A stretch of DNA of 64,000 nucleotides from PNON01 sp964387025. GTDB taxonomy: Bacteria > Chloroflexota > Anaerolineae > Anaerolineales > Anaerolineaceae. The stretch covers positions 124,001 through 188,000 of the forward strand of contig CAYLUZ010000001.1 in NCBI GenBank assembly GCA_964387025.1, read 5' to 3'. Both the position numbers and the translations under genes were made by a program. Below the pieces are notes generated by a model. That model searched no databases. It saw only the letters and a list, made by a program, of their open reading frames with translations, and was not told the DNA's origin. Positions 26,393 through 35,185 of this stretch are shown here, in pieces. Each line of letters starts with the position of its first letter. Position 1 is the first letter of the stretch.

Positions 26393-26866
26393 TCACTTGG
26401 ATTTGTTTCGTGAAGGTTTTTTGAGTACGGGTATAAGGAGTAAAAATCCTATGCCTATTACTAATTCACCGATCTCTACCCCGCGTGCTTGCCAGGGGCC
26501 AAAATAGGGTGTGCCTGGTAATGGGTGGCTGCCAAATCCAAATACATCCGCCATTGCTGAAAAAGCTGCCAGGACAAATCCGGTACTGATAAGTCTGAGT
26601 CCAAAATCTGCTTTAATACTGCGCGTTTGTTTTCCCCACAGGCTGCCCAGGCTTACATATCCGCCAAAACAAATAATACCCAGTCCGACCAAAAAAACCA
26701 CGATCTGTACAAAACCCACCACGGGGCTGCGATCCAAACCAAAGAGAGCGGGTCTTGCACCAAAAACGAAAATAATCAAGCCGACCAGGCTCAAAATAAT
26801 TCCGAAACGAATTCGCCAGGGTAAATTCATTATTAGCTTCGGTGGTATAGTTTGACCTTTGTCCAT
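26393..26866 (-). CDS. Hypothetical four-helix membrane protein
   Basis: I do not recognise this 157-residue protein. It has four hydrophobic helices (about residues 17-35, 47-69, 90-107 and 130-147) and a basic C-terminus (KKPSRNKSK). Its start almost abuts the dipeptidase stop, so the two are cotranscribed. A later ATG (MNLPWRIRF) is possible but has no ribosome-binding site. Confidence 0.65.
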   Translation of the reverse strand: MDKGQTIPPKLIMNLPWRIRFGIILSLVGLIIFVFGARPALFGLDRSPVVGFVQIVVFLVGLGIICFGGYVSLGSLWGKQTRSIKADFGLRLISTGFVLAAFSAMADVFGFGSHPLPGTPYFGPWQARGVEIGELVIGIGFLLLIPVLKKPSRNKSK

Positions 26867-26867
26867 A

Positions 26868-27989
26868 TTAAGATTCCGGTAAATTCTTTCGAAGGTAATC
26901 GATCCAATTCAACCCATAGATCTTGGCTATATCTCCTTGAGTGTACCCTTTTAATTCTAGCATTGGAATAATCAACCCGATATCTGCCATTGAATTTAAT
27001 TCGGCGGGAGTGGCTTGATAACCAAAACCACCATCAAAATCGGTGCCGATTCCCACTTGGTCAGCTGAACCTAGAAGCTGGCATACATAATCGATCTGGT
27101 TGACATAATCGTCCAATGTCACATCTTCCTTGGGGTCGCCTTTTTTCCATTCTGTGCTCAGAAACAGGTTGTATGGAACTATGCCAAAGACCCCGCCCCG
27201 CTCTGCCAGTTGAACAATGGTCCTGTCTGAGAGGAAGCGGTTGCTCTCCCGGGCTTTCATGAGAGTCTGGGGATTCGAATGAGTTGCAATGATCTTGCCG
27301 GAATAGTGATCGAATGTTCCCTGAACTGACTGTATATCCATGTGGCTGACGTCAAGAATGGCATCCAAGGATTCTATCACCCTTACCAATTCGACTCCGT
27401 CACGTGTGAGCGGTCCGGGTTCTTTTGTTCCACCACAATACCGGTTGCCTGCCCATGCAGGTCCAAAAATTCGCACTCCACGTTCAAACCATTCTTCCAC
27501 TTCACGCGGTTCGCGGACACCGTCTGCGCCTTCCATCGAGTAGATCAATCCGACCGGGGTATCTTTTAGTGAAGAGTTGCTGGTAGTATGCTCATTGATA
27601 AGGTTGTCCAGTTGACGGCGATTGTAAACCGGCTGGAACATATCCGGGCTTTCACCGGTCAACCGGTCATATGCCTCGATCTGATCCATATATAGTCGGT
27701 GAGCTTCCGGTGTATTTTTAAAGGAAAGGATATCCCAATCGCCCTCCTTGGAACGAATGGGAGCGGCGAAAAGGGTTGCAAAGATCACCGCCGTATTTGC
27801 CGCTTGGTATTCAGGATAACCCAGCATGCTATCCCCGTTTACGCCGGGAATAATACTGTCTCTTTCTTTCTTCCTTGTCTCAAAAGCGGATAAACGGTAA
27901 TCCCTTCCGAAGGTAAGCATGTTCCAGGCCAGATCTTCGTGAGAATCGACCATCAGTGGAGTTGGTTTGGGGGGTTTTGGTTCTGCCAT
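26868..27989 (-). CDS. Membrane dipeptidase (peptidase M19 family)
   Basis: The 373-residue protein has the M19 zinc ligands in DSHEDLAWN (H17, D19), the LDVSHMD and IATHSNP segments with further histidines, and GIGTDFDGGFG near the end. M19 enzymes hydrolyse dipeptides, some with D-residues. There is no signal peptide, so it appears cytoplasmic despite the family name. It is downstream of the S1-protein terminator and has its own start region. Confidence 0.92.
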   Translation of the reverse strand: MAEPKPPKPTPLMVDSHEDLAWNMLTFGRDYRLSAFETRKKERDSIIPGVNGDSMLGYPEYQAANTAVIFATLFAAPIRSKEGDWDILSFKNTPEAHRLYMDQIEAYDRLTGESPDMFQPVYNRRQLDNLINEHTTSNSSLKDTPVGLIYSMEGADGVREPREVEEWFERGVRIFGPAWAGNRYCGGTKEPGPLTRDGVELVRVIESLDAILDVSHMDIQSVQGTFDHYSGKIIATHSNPQTLMKARESNRFLSDRTIVQLAERGGVFGIVPYNLFLSTEWKKGDPKEDVTLDDYVNQIDYVCQLLGSADQVGIGTDFDGGFGYQATPAELNSMADIGLIIPMLELKGYTQGDIAKIYGLNWIDYLRKNLPES

Positions 27990-27998
27990 ATTATGAAT

Positions 27999-28029
27999 AA
28001 AAAAAGCGCACCAGCGGCTGGTGCGCTTT
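27999..28029 (-). terminator. Rho-independent terminator of the S1-domain gene
   Basis: AAAGCGCACCAG (28003-28014) pairs perfectly with CTGGTGCGCTTT (28018-28029) around a three-base loop, and on the minus strand a run of seven T follows. It ends the S1-protein transcript just before the dipeptidase start. Confidence 0.93.
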
Positions 28030-28042
28030 CAATTTGGAAATA

Positions 28043-29272
28043 TTATTCTTTTTTATCTTCGTCGGTGATCTCGTCCATCTGATCAGCCAGTGTCTGCCAG
28101 TCCATCTCGGAATAAGCAGGTGAATCCACCCGGCGCAGGCTCAGGCCAATGCGATGGTTTTCTGTATCAATCTTGAGGACTCTCAATGTAACGACATCGC
28201 CTTCTTTTAATACTTCTTTGGGGTGCTCGATTCGTTTCTCTGATAATTCAGAGATATGGATGAGACCTTCGATATCGCCTTCGAGCCTCGCAAAAGCACC
28301 AAATTTAGCCAGTTTTGTAATCTTGCCTTCCACCAGCTGTCCAACGGTGATGTGAGAAACCTGGTTGCCCCAGGGATCATTCTGCAGTTGGCGAATGGAT
28401 AGGCCGATGCGTTTCTTTTCGCGGTCGATGGAAATGATCTTAACATTGACTTCTTCACCGATCTTGAGGACTTCATCGGGTTTGTTGATGCGGTCCCATG
28501 AGATCTCTGAAAGGTGAACCAGTCCATCGGCGCCATTGATGTTGACGAAAGCGCCAAAATCAGCCAGGCTGGTAACACGACCTGTGCGGACATCGCCTTC
28601 TTTGAGTTCTTCAAGGATGCGGTCTTTAACAGATTCGCGGGTTTCAGTGCTGGCTGCACGTTCTGATAATATCAATCGGCGGCGTTCGCGATCGACTTCA
28701 ATGACACGCACAGTGATGGGTTCTCCCACCATTTTGGACCATCTCTGGTCGGGGGTGTCGCCAGTCATTCCAGCGCGGCGGGTGAGGCTGATCTGTGATG
28801 ACGGTACAAAACCGCGTAAACCACCCAGCGGAACAATGAGTCCGCCCTTGTTATAGCCAATGATCTCTGAATCGAAGCTGGCTCCGGAGGCCTGTTTTTC
28901 TTCGGCTTCCTTCCAACTGGCTTCGTCGCGGGCGCGGATGTATGAAAGGACAACATCCCCACTCTGGTCTTCAGGATTGATGACATAAACATCAATCTCT
29001 TCGCCCACGGTCATCTTCGCCAGTACTTCCGGCGGGATGGCTTCAAACTCTTTGCCCGTAATGACACCTTCGGACTTGGTGCCAATACTGACCAGGATCT
29101 GGCTTGCGCCGATGCTGGCTATAGTTCCCTTACGGGTCTCGCCCTGGACAGGAGATTCGATGTTGCCTAAACCTTCTGCTGCGAGTAGTGATTCCATGTT
29201 TTGGTGATTTTCGGTTGTTTCCCCCTGCTCGAGGTGGGATTCGGTTTGATCCATATGATTACAAGACTCCAT
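28043..29272 (-). CDS. S1 RNA-binding domain protein (30S ribosomal protein S1-like)
   Basis: The 409-residue protein contains four S1 repeats, the later two being clearest: GDVRTGRVTSLADFGAFVNINGADGLVHLSEISWDRI and VEGKITKLAKFGAFARLEGDIEGLIHISELS. S1 proteins bind mRNA at the 30S subunit. The N- and C-terminal tails are acidic. Four repeats match the shorter S1 forms of Gram-positive and related phyla rather than the six of Escherichia coli. The start could instead be the ATG at 29254 (MDQTESH). Confidence 0.93.
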   Translation of the reverse strand: MESCNHMDQTESHLEQGETTENHQNMESLLAAEGLGNIESPVQGETRKGTIASIGASQILVSIGTKSEGVITGKEFEAIPPEVLAKMTVGEEIDVYVINPEDQSGDVVLSYIRARDEASWKEAEEKQASGASFDSEIIGYNKGGLIVPLGGLRGFVPSSQISLTRRAGMTGDTPDQRWSKMVGEPITVRVIEVDRERRRLILSERAASTETRESVKDRILEELKEGDVRTGRVTSLADFGAFVNINGADGLVHLSEISWDRINKPDEVLKIGEEVNVKIISIDREKKRIGLSIRQLQNDPWGNQVSHITVGQLVEGKITKLAKFGAFARLEGDIEGLIHISELSEKRIEHPKEVLKEGDVVTLRVLKIDTENHRIGLSLRRVDSPAYSEMDWQTLADQMDEITDEDKKE

Positions 29273-29362
29273 TTTCAGCGAAATGTCTTAGCATTATAAG
29301 AGATTAACGATTTCTTTGCAACCCTATGCATAAAACCATGCGGAATTAACGTTGATATTACC

Positions 29363-29459
29363 ATCGTTGGGGTGGACCTGCGTGTCCACCCCTATGCAAT
29401 ATGACCAATCGACCCGTGTTTTAACTCAATTGGGTCGGTTGGCGAACCTCCCCTACGAT
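29363..29459. repeat. MITE-like palindromic element
   Basis: The ends ATCGTTGGGGTG (29363-29374) and CTCCCCTACGAT (29448-29459) are inverted repeats matching at 10 of 12 positions. Inside are a nine-base hairpin, GGGGTGGAC/GTCCACCCC (29369-29392), and a second one, CAATCGACCC/GGGTCGGTTG (29406-29441). Shorter related hairpins occur at 41482 and 45053, so this is a dispersed, non-coding family. Confidence 0.6.
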
Positions 29460-29541
29460 ATGAACAAATATCTGTGATCGATTGTCAAATATGTTTTACT
29501 CAAAAATTCACAAGTCCAATTAGAGAAATTGCATCTTCTAG

Positions 29542-29569
29542 TTGTATACTATGTTTAATAGGTATACAA
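29542..29569 (+). promoter_or_regulatory. Inverted-repeat operator candidate upstream of the SCP2-ADH-AOR operon
   Basis: TTGTATAC (29542-29549) and GTATACAA (29562-29569) are exact inverted repeats 12 bases apart; with one bulged base the match extends to 11 of 12 positions. The site lies 33 bases before the SCP2-like start. A regulator that would bind it is not encoded next to it. Confidence 0.5.
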
Positions 29570-29601
29570 ATTTCATTCCACTGATTTTGAGGAGGTTCAC
29601 A

Positions 29602-30012
29602 ATGGGTGTAAAGTTTCCGAGCGATGAATGGGTCAAGATGATGATGGAAGATTTGAATAAATCTGATGCCTACATGGAAGCAGCCAAGAATTGGGAAGGT
29701 GATTTTTACTTTATCATCGATCCCAAGGAAAAGACCGAGAAACCCGTTATGCTATACATGGATCTCTGGCATGGCAAATGCCGGGATGCCTTTATGGTGA
29801 CCGACCCGGAAAGCCGCAAGCCCGTTTTCCGCCTGTCGGGGACTGCTGAAAACTGGAAAAAAGTGATGACCAAACAGATGGACCCCATGCAAGCCATGAT
29901 GACCGGAAAGCTCAAGCTGGCGGGGAACATGTCCATGGTGATGAAGAACGTGCGCGCCGCCAAGGAGCTTGTGGAAAGCTGCACCAGGATCGAAACCGAT
30001 TATCCTGTCTAA
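29602..30012 (+). CDS. SCP2 sterol-binding-domain-like protein
   Basis: I choose the ATG at 29602 because GGAGG lies upstream. The 136-residue protein begins MGVKFPSDEWVKMMMEDLNKS and has the SCP2-type ending TKQMDPMQAMMTGKLKLAGNMSMVMKNVRAAKELV. SCP2-fold proteins bind lipids or hydrophobic ligands. It is the first gene of an operon with iron alcohol dehydrogenase and aldehyde:ferredoxin oxidoreductase (44 and 33 bases apart), so a hydrophobic-substrate carrier role for those enzymes is a fair inference. Confidence 0.85.
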   Translation: MGVKFPSDEWVKMMMEDLNKSDAYMEAAKNWEGDFYFIIDPKEKTEKPVMLYMDLWHGKCRDAFMVTDPESRKPVFRLSGTAENWKKVMTKQMDPMQAMMTGKLKLAGNMSMVMKNVRAAKELVESCTRIETDYPV

Positions 30013-30056
30013 ATCATTTTTACTTATCCTCAATATACGTTAAAAGGAGAACCAAA

Positions 30057-31220
30057 ATGTGGTTTTTCTCCAGTCCTGCCATTGTATTTGGTGACGGCGC
30101 TTTAGGCAACCTTGAAACGATCCGGGGTCAGCGCGCCTGTATTGTTACCGATGCCAACCTGGTGAAGCTTGGCTACGTGGATCGTGTAATAAGCGCTCTG
30201 GCGTCCACAGGTATGCAGATTAGTGTGATTGACGCAGTCGAGCCGGACCCTTCGCTCGAAACGGTCAAAGCCGGCGCGACCCGAATGCTGGAAACCAATC
30301 CGGATTGGATCATTGCCCTGGGCGGCGGTTCCGTAATGGATGCAGCCAAAGGCATGTGGATCCTCTATGAGCATCCGGATTTCGATCCCGAGTCGATCAA
30401 CCCGATCGACGTGATCGGTCTGCGGGTGAAAGCACGATTGATCGCGATCCCGACCACTGCCGGGACAGGCTCTGAAACAACCTGGGCGATCGTCTTGACC
30501 AACCACGCTGAGCAGCGCAAACTTGGCCTCGGCAACCGGGAGGCCGTCCCCGATATTGCCATCCTGGATCCCGAATTCATCCGTGATCTTCCAAAGAAGG
30601 TTACCGCTGAGACAGGGTTGGACGCGCTCACCCACGCCATTGAAGGCTACACCAGCACATACGCCAATGATTTTTGTGACGGGTTATGCCTGCAGGCTGC
30701 GAAACTGGTGTTTGATTATCTGCCGCACTGCTACCATGACGGCCAGGATATGGAAGCGCGCACACACATGCAAAATGCTGCAGCCATTGCCGGGTTGGGT
30801 TTCGGGAACTCCATGGCTGCCCTGGCGCACGGTATGGGGCATGCCCTGGGAGGTGCTCTGCACGTCCCGCATGGATGCGCTGTCTCCCTCTTTTTGCCGT
30901 ATACAATTGAATACTGTGCTCAAGTAGAAGGTACACGTTATGCTTCCATAGCCCGGTTTCTAGGCTTGCCAGCAAGAAACGAGAAAGAAGCCGCAGCCAG
31001 CTTGGTGGAAGCCATTCGAAAATTGGAACGCGAGATCGATCAACCGCTGACCCTTTCAGAAATCGGTATCGATCGGGAGGCTTTCGAGCGCGAATTGGAT
31101 CACCTCATATCCAACGCGATGAACGATACCCAGACGATCATGGCTGCCAGGGTACCAGAGGAAGATGATCTGCGCCGGTTATTCATCTGCGCGTATGATG
31201 GAAAAAAAGTGGATTTTTAG
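30057..31220 (+). CDS. Iron-containing alcohol dehydrogenase
   Basis: The 387-residue protein belongs to the group III iron-dependent alcohol dehydrogenases, which interconvert alcohols and aldehydes with NAD(P). It has GGGSVMDAAKGMW (nucleotide binding), IPTTAGTGSETTWA, and the metal ligands in GLDALTHAIEGYTS and the AHGMGHALGGALHVPHG block (D, H, H, H). AGGAG precedes the ATG. The downstream aldehyde:ferredoxin oxidoreductase could supply or use the aldehyde. Confidence 0.95.
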   Translation: MWFFSSPAIVFGDGALGNLETIRGQRACIVTDANLVKLGYVDRVISALASTGMQISVIDAVEPDPSLETVKAGATRMLETNPDWIIALGGGSVMDAAKGMWILYEHPDFDPESINPIDVIGLRVKARLIAIPTTAGTGSETTWAIVLTNHAEQRKLGLGNREAVPDIAILDPEFIRDLPKKVTAETGLDALTHAIEGYTSTYANDFCDGLCLQAAKLVFDYLPHCYHDGQDMEARTHMQNAAAIAGLGFGNSMAALAHGMGHALGGALHVPHGCAVSLFLPYTIEYCAQVEGTRYASIARFLGLPARNEKEAAASLVEAIRKLEREIDQPLTLSEIGIDREAFERELDHLISNAMNDTQTIMAARVPEEDDLRRLFICAYDGKKVDF

Positions 31221-31253
31221 TATCAATTTCTACTCTGAATCAGAGGAGTGAAT

Positions 31254-33080
31254 ATGTTTGGACGAATGTTAAAGGTAAATCTATCCACCGGTAATATCAG
31301 TAAGGAACAGGTGCCTGCCCAATGGGTGAATGATTTTATCGGTGCTAGTGGATTGGCTGCCCGTTTATTATGGGATCATATTGATCCGAAGCGGGATGCC
31401 CTTGATCCGGAAAGTCCATTCCTATGGGTTACAGGACCACTGACTGGCACTGGCGGCCCGGCAACGGGTAGATTTACCATTTGCGGCAGGTCCCCCCAGA
31501 CCGGGTTGTGGGGTGAATCGAATATTGGCGGCTTTGTAGGCCCTGAAATGCGGCGTGCCGGTTTTGACGTTTTATGGATCTCCGGCCGCTCTCCACAGCC
31601 GGTTTACCTGTTGATCCGGGACGGCTCGGCTGAGATCCGCCCGGCCGGCCACTTGTGGGGTAAAACGGACACCTATGAAACTCAAAAAATGATCCGAGAA
31701 GAGATTGGTGAGTCTCAAACCAGGGTTGCTTCCATCGGATTGGCCGGCGAGAACCTGGTTCCATTTGCCAATATCATGTCAGACCATGGCCGGGCAGCCG
31801 GACGTACGGGGATGGGTGCGGTGATGGGCAGTAAGAATTTGAAGGCGGTGGCCATCCGCGGAACAGGAACTGTCCCGGTGGAACAGGAAATGGATTACAA
31901 AGAACTGCGTTCGGCCGCCAACAAAACTCTCCTTGACCAGAACATGACTTCCATTTTCCATGCCGTGGGTACCGGCGGTTCTGCTGAATATTTACAGATG
32001 CTGGGAGATATGCCGCAAAAATACTGGACTGCACCCACCTTCGAAGGGGCAGGCCAGATCAGTGGATCAGAAATGCAGGCTACGATATTAACCGGGACGA
32101 AATCCTGCCAAGGGTGTGTCATCGGCTGCGGGCGGGAAGTATTCGTCCAGGAAGGTCCATATGCGACCGAACCTAAAAGCAAAGGACCTGAATATGAAAC
32201 CATCTGCGCATTTGGTTCTCAGTTATTAGTGGACGACCTCCCGATGATCACCAAACTGGGTGATATCTGCGACCGGTACGGTATGGATACCATTTCGGCA
32301 GGCAGTGCCATCGGATTGGCCTACTTGCTTTTTGACCGCGGGATCATTAACGAGTCCCAAACCGGAGGGATGGCGCTGCATTGGGGTGATGGTCTGCCAG
32401 CATTTGCTCTACTGGAACAAATGACCAGAAAAGAAGCCTTTGGTGCGGAGCTTGCAGAAGGCAGTCTGGCACTGGCGACCCGTTATGGCGACCCGGATCT
32501 GGCTGTGCAGGTCAATGGACTGGATATTGCCATGCATGACCCGCGCGCATTTTCTGGACAAGCACTGGCATATGTTACCTCGCCCCGGGGGGCCTGCCAC
32601 AACCAATCAGATTTCTTCAACGTGGAATTGGGCGGTACTATCGATGAAATCGGAATATTCGCGAGTGAGCGTTGGGAAGATGCCGGGAAAGCTGAGAAGG
32701 TTATGCTCCACCAGCACTGGCGCACGGCCTGCAATAGTTTGGTGGTTTGTTTCTTTGCAGTGGTGAACCCATCCGAACTGGCTCCCATGCTCTCTGCTTC
32801 ATTAGGGGAAGACTGGGATGTCGAACGGATGATGAAAGCCGGAGAGCGTGCCTGGAACCTGAAACGGGCCATCAATATCCGGTTGGGGTTGACCCGCGCA
32901 ACAGAGAAATTGCCCAAATTATTATTACTGGCACTACCTGATGGTGGGCAGGAAGGTCATCTGCCGGATATGGACGTTCTTTTAAAGGAATACTATGCAT
33001 CCAGCAGTTGGGATGAAAACACCGGCCAGCCTAAACCTGAGAAGCTGGTTGAATTGAGCCTTGACTTCGTTAAAGGGTAG
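31254..33080 (+). CDS. Aldehyde:ferredoxin oxidoreductase (tungsten enzyme)
   Basis: The protein, 608 residues from the ATG at 31254 (GAGGAG five bases upstream), is a full-length AOR. Its 4Fe-4S cluster ligands are CxxCxxxC (C285, C288, C292) and a distal cysteine (C493, in TACNSL). The N-terminus GRMLKVNLSTGNIS and the DHGRAAGRTGMGAVMGSKNLKA motif bind the tungstopterin cofactor. AOR oxidises aldehydes to acids with ferredoxin, or the reverse under strongly reducing conditions. With the alcohol dehydrogenase it could link acids, aldehydes and alcohols, consistent with an anaerobic life. A strong terminator follows. Confidence 0.95.
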   Translation: MFGRMLKVNLSTGNISKEQVPAQWVNDFIGASGLAARLLWDHIDPKRDALDPESPFLWVTGPLTGTGGPATGRFTICGRSPQTGLWGESNIGGFVGPEMRRAGFDVLWISGRSPQPVYLLIRDGSAEIRPAGHLWGKTDTYETQKMIREEIGESQTRVASIGLAGENLVPFANIMSDHGRAAGRTGMGAVMGSKNLKAVAIRGTGTVPVEQEMDYKELRSAANKTLLDQNMTSIFHAVGTGGSAEYLQMLGDMPQKYWTAPTFEGAGQISGSEMQATILTGTKSCQGCVIGCGREVFVQEGPYATEPKSKGPEYETICAFGSQLLVDDLPMITKLGDICDRYGMDTISAGSAIGLAYLLFDRGIINESQTGGMALHWGDGLPAFALLEQMTRKEAFGAELAEGSLALATRYGDPDLAVQVNGLDIAMHDPRAFSGQALAYVTSPRGACHNQSDFFNVELGGTIDEIGIFASERWEDAGKAEKVMLHQHWRTACNSLVVCFFAVVNPSELAPMLSASLGEDWDVERMMKAGERAWNLKRAINIRLGLTRATEKLPKLLLLALPDGGQEGHLPDMDVLLKEYYASSSWDENTGQPKPEKLVELSLDFVKG

Positions 33081-33081
33081 G

Positions 33082-33122
33082 TAGCTGGGTGCGTTTCCAA
33101 CGCACCCAGCTATTATTTTTTC
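33082..33122 (+). terminator. Rho-independent terminator of the AOR operon
   Basis: TAGCTGGGTGCG (33082-33093) pairs with CGCACCCAGCTA (33101-33112), twelve bases, followed by TTATTTTTTT-like sequence. A second hairpin, CACATGCG/CGCATGTG (33147-33167), follows in the non-coding gap before the lipoprotein gene. Confidence 0.92.
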
Positions 33123-33377
33123 CAACAAAGGTAGAGATGCTCACTGCACATGCGTGCAGCGCATGTGTCGCTGTGCACAGAACGACAACCGGTTGGCCAT
33201 CCCGTGAATTCAATATATTGAACCTTCTCGGTTTCAGGTCTCGGGGGGAAATGAAGGCCAAATCTGTGTATTGTTTTAAGAAACGAAAGATTTGTATAAT
33301 GAGTTAATCTGATCGTCATTCTTTCATCCCAGCCATGGTGTTTTTATCGTCCGTGTTATTACTAAAGGAGGTATGCC

Positions 33378-34490
33378 ATGTTCCGTGTTTCTAAGTATGT
33401 CGTTCCTATCATAGTGATCATGACTTTTATTCTCGCATGCAGTCTTTCAGCCCCTTCCAAAAATTCACAAGAAGAAAATCAAATACCTGTAACAGGGGAA
33501 CAGACACCCCTGGTGGTAGATGATCCAACCGAACTGCCGCCTCAACCGACCGCTGAGCCGACGGCGACAGCTGAACCCACCAAAGAGCCTTCACCCACCG
33601 CGATCGTACACCTGGACCTCCCGGATGCCACCCTGCCGGAGGATAAACCACAGGTCACCTATGACCAGGAATCCATCCTTAGTGCTGAGCAGAAAGAAGC
33701 ATATGCAGGTGATCAGTTTCCGATAGGTCGCTATGAACGCCCGTTTGATCAGAATATGCTCTATATCCCATTCATTGATATTAAACAATCCAACTTGATT
33801 CGCAATAAAGACAACAAATATATTTACTTGGACATCTTCCTGTTGGAAAATCCGTCTCTCGCACCGGATGGTGAGTATGGTTTTGGAATTGAACTGGACG
33901 TCAACCTGGATGGTCGTGGTGAATACCTCGTCTGGACGAAGCTGCCAAAAAGCACAGAATGGTCTGTTGAGGGAGTGCGTGTTTTGAAGGATACAAACAA
34001 AAGCATTGGCGCCATAAAGCCCGTGTTCAGCGATACTCCTGCGGGTGGCGATGGTTATGAGCTCAATATCTTCGACTCCGGAATTGGGACAGACCCGGAC
34101 CTGGCCTGGTCGCGTATCTCGCCGTTGGATCCCACCATGATCGAAATCGCCTTTAAGAAAACTATCCTGGATGAATCACAAAAGTTCCTTTGGGGAACCT
34201 GGTCAATCCTTGGGCCAGATCAGTTTGATAGGTTTGACCATAATGATTATTTCACCTATGTTGATGCTGGTTCACCTACAAAGAGCGATAAAGACTTTTA
34301 TCCATTGAAAGCGATGTATGCATTGGATAATACCTGCCGGGCTGGTTCCGGTTTTACTCCAAAGGGAAATGAACCAGGCTTGTGCCCAATTGCACCAAAA
34401 GCTAAGGATCAACCAAATTGTAGAAGAGTTTGCATTCGTCCTGCCATTTCGCATGTTGGCTGTCTCGAATGGGCGACTATATGCAATTAA
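33378..34490 (+). CDS. Hypothetical secreted lipoprotein
   Basis: The 370-residue protein has a lipoprotein signal ending ILAC (near residue 21), then a Thr/Pro/Glu-rich linker (about residues 40-75) and a globular domain of unknown function from about residue 85 (for example IYLDIFLLENPSLAPDGEYGFGIELDVNLDGRGEYLVW, with a calcium-site-like DVNLDGRG). The C-terminus has six cysteines. AAAGGAGG lies before the ATG. I do not recognise the family, but this architecture is common among Anaerolineae lipoproteins as far as I recall. Confidence 0.75.
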   Translation: MFRVSKYVVPIIVIMTFILACSLSAPSKNSQEENQIPVTGEQTPLVVDDPTELPPQPTAEPTATAEPTKEPSPTAIVHLDLPDATLPEDKPQVTYDQESILSAEQKEAYAGDQFPIGRYERPFDQNMLYIPFIDIKQSNLIRNKDNKYIYLDIFLLENPSLAPDGEYGFGIELDVNLDGRGEYLVWTKLPKSTEWSVEGVRVLKDTNKSIGAIKPVFSDTPAGGDGYELNIFDSGIGTDPDLAWSRISPLDPTMIEIAFKKTILDESQKFLWGTWSILGPDQFDRFDHNDYFTYVDAGSPTKSDKDFYPLKAMYALDNTCRAGSGFTPKGNEPGLCPIAPKAKDQPNCRRVCIRPAISHVGCLEWATICN

Positions 34491-34521
34491 TTCTTTATTA
34501 GGTCGTTAAGGATTTTATCAT

Positions 34522-35004
34522 TTGTACAAGAAGCTGGAGTTTTTTGACGAAGTAAATGTAGCCTGGGATGCCTTTCAGGCGGCTATCGCATTATGTGATT
34601 GGTCCAAGTTGGAGCTGCCAGGTGTGGAAGGAACCTGGTCGGTAAAGGATATCCTGGCACATGTCACCTGGTTTGAACGGGAGATGGTGGGCATGCTGAA
34701 GGCCAGGAAACTGGCGGGCTCGAAATTGTGGGAGCTGTCTAAGGATGAACGCAACCGAATAATTTATGAACAAAACAAGGCAGTACCCCTAGCAGTCGTA
34801 AGGTCCGAATCCAATTCGGTGCATGATGATCTTTTGTTACAGTTGCAGCTTTGCAGCGACGAAGAATTGAATCAGGCTGCCAGGTATGAATCCATGCCAT
34901 CGGATTGGGTACCAGGTGAAATTCTAGCTAATAATACATATGACCATTACCGGGACCATACAATTCCTATCATGGCATGGTCTTGCGGGGTCAATTCAAT
35001 CTAG
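34522..35004 (+). CDS. DinB/ClbS-like four-helix protein
   Basis: The frame starts with TTG at 34522; AAGGA lies nine bases upstream. The 160-residue protein has the DinB-superfamily pattern: GTWSVKDILAHVTWFEREMVGML, with the first metal-type histidine, and NNTYDHYRDHTIPI near the end, with two more. The family includes metal-dependent thiol transferases and the ClbS cyclopropane hydrolase, so the reaction is open. It is probably monocistronic. Confidence 0.8.
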   Translation: MYKKLEFFDEVNVAWDAFQAAIALCDWSKLELPGVEGTWSVKDILAHVTWFEREMVGMLKARKLAGSKLWELSKDERNRIIYEQNKAVPLAVVRSESNSVHDDLLLQLQLCSDEELNQAARYESMPSDWVPGEILANNTYDHYRDHTIPIMAWSCGVNSI

Positions 35005-35185
35005 ATGAGCAGAGGCAATTAGTAACTGCCTCTGCTGCACTCGGTTTTTCACTGTCAAGGTAACAACTGATCACAAAAAACATTGCCGATCCGTAAAAGG
35101 TATAATCGGTCATGGGCAATTAATCTTACACAGGTACAAAGATTCAGATTATAAAGACATTGATACTTTTGAATAGGAGTTAATA

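Larger units (their letters stand above)
29273..29601. other. Long upstream non-coding region of the SCP2-ADH-AOR operon
   Basis: The 329 bases between the divergent S1 gene and the SCP2-like gene contain a 97-base palindromic element (29363-29459) and a near-perfect inverted repeat (29542-29569). No gene is visible. It should hold the promoters for both directions, but I see no confident -35/-10 pair. Confidence 0.6.
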
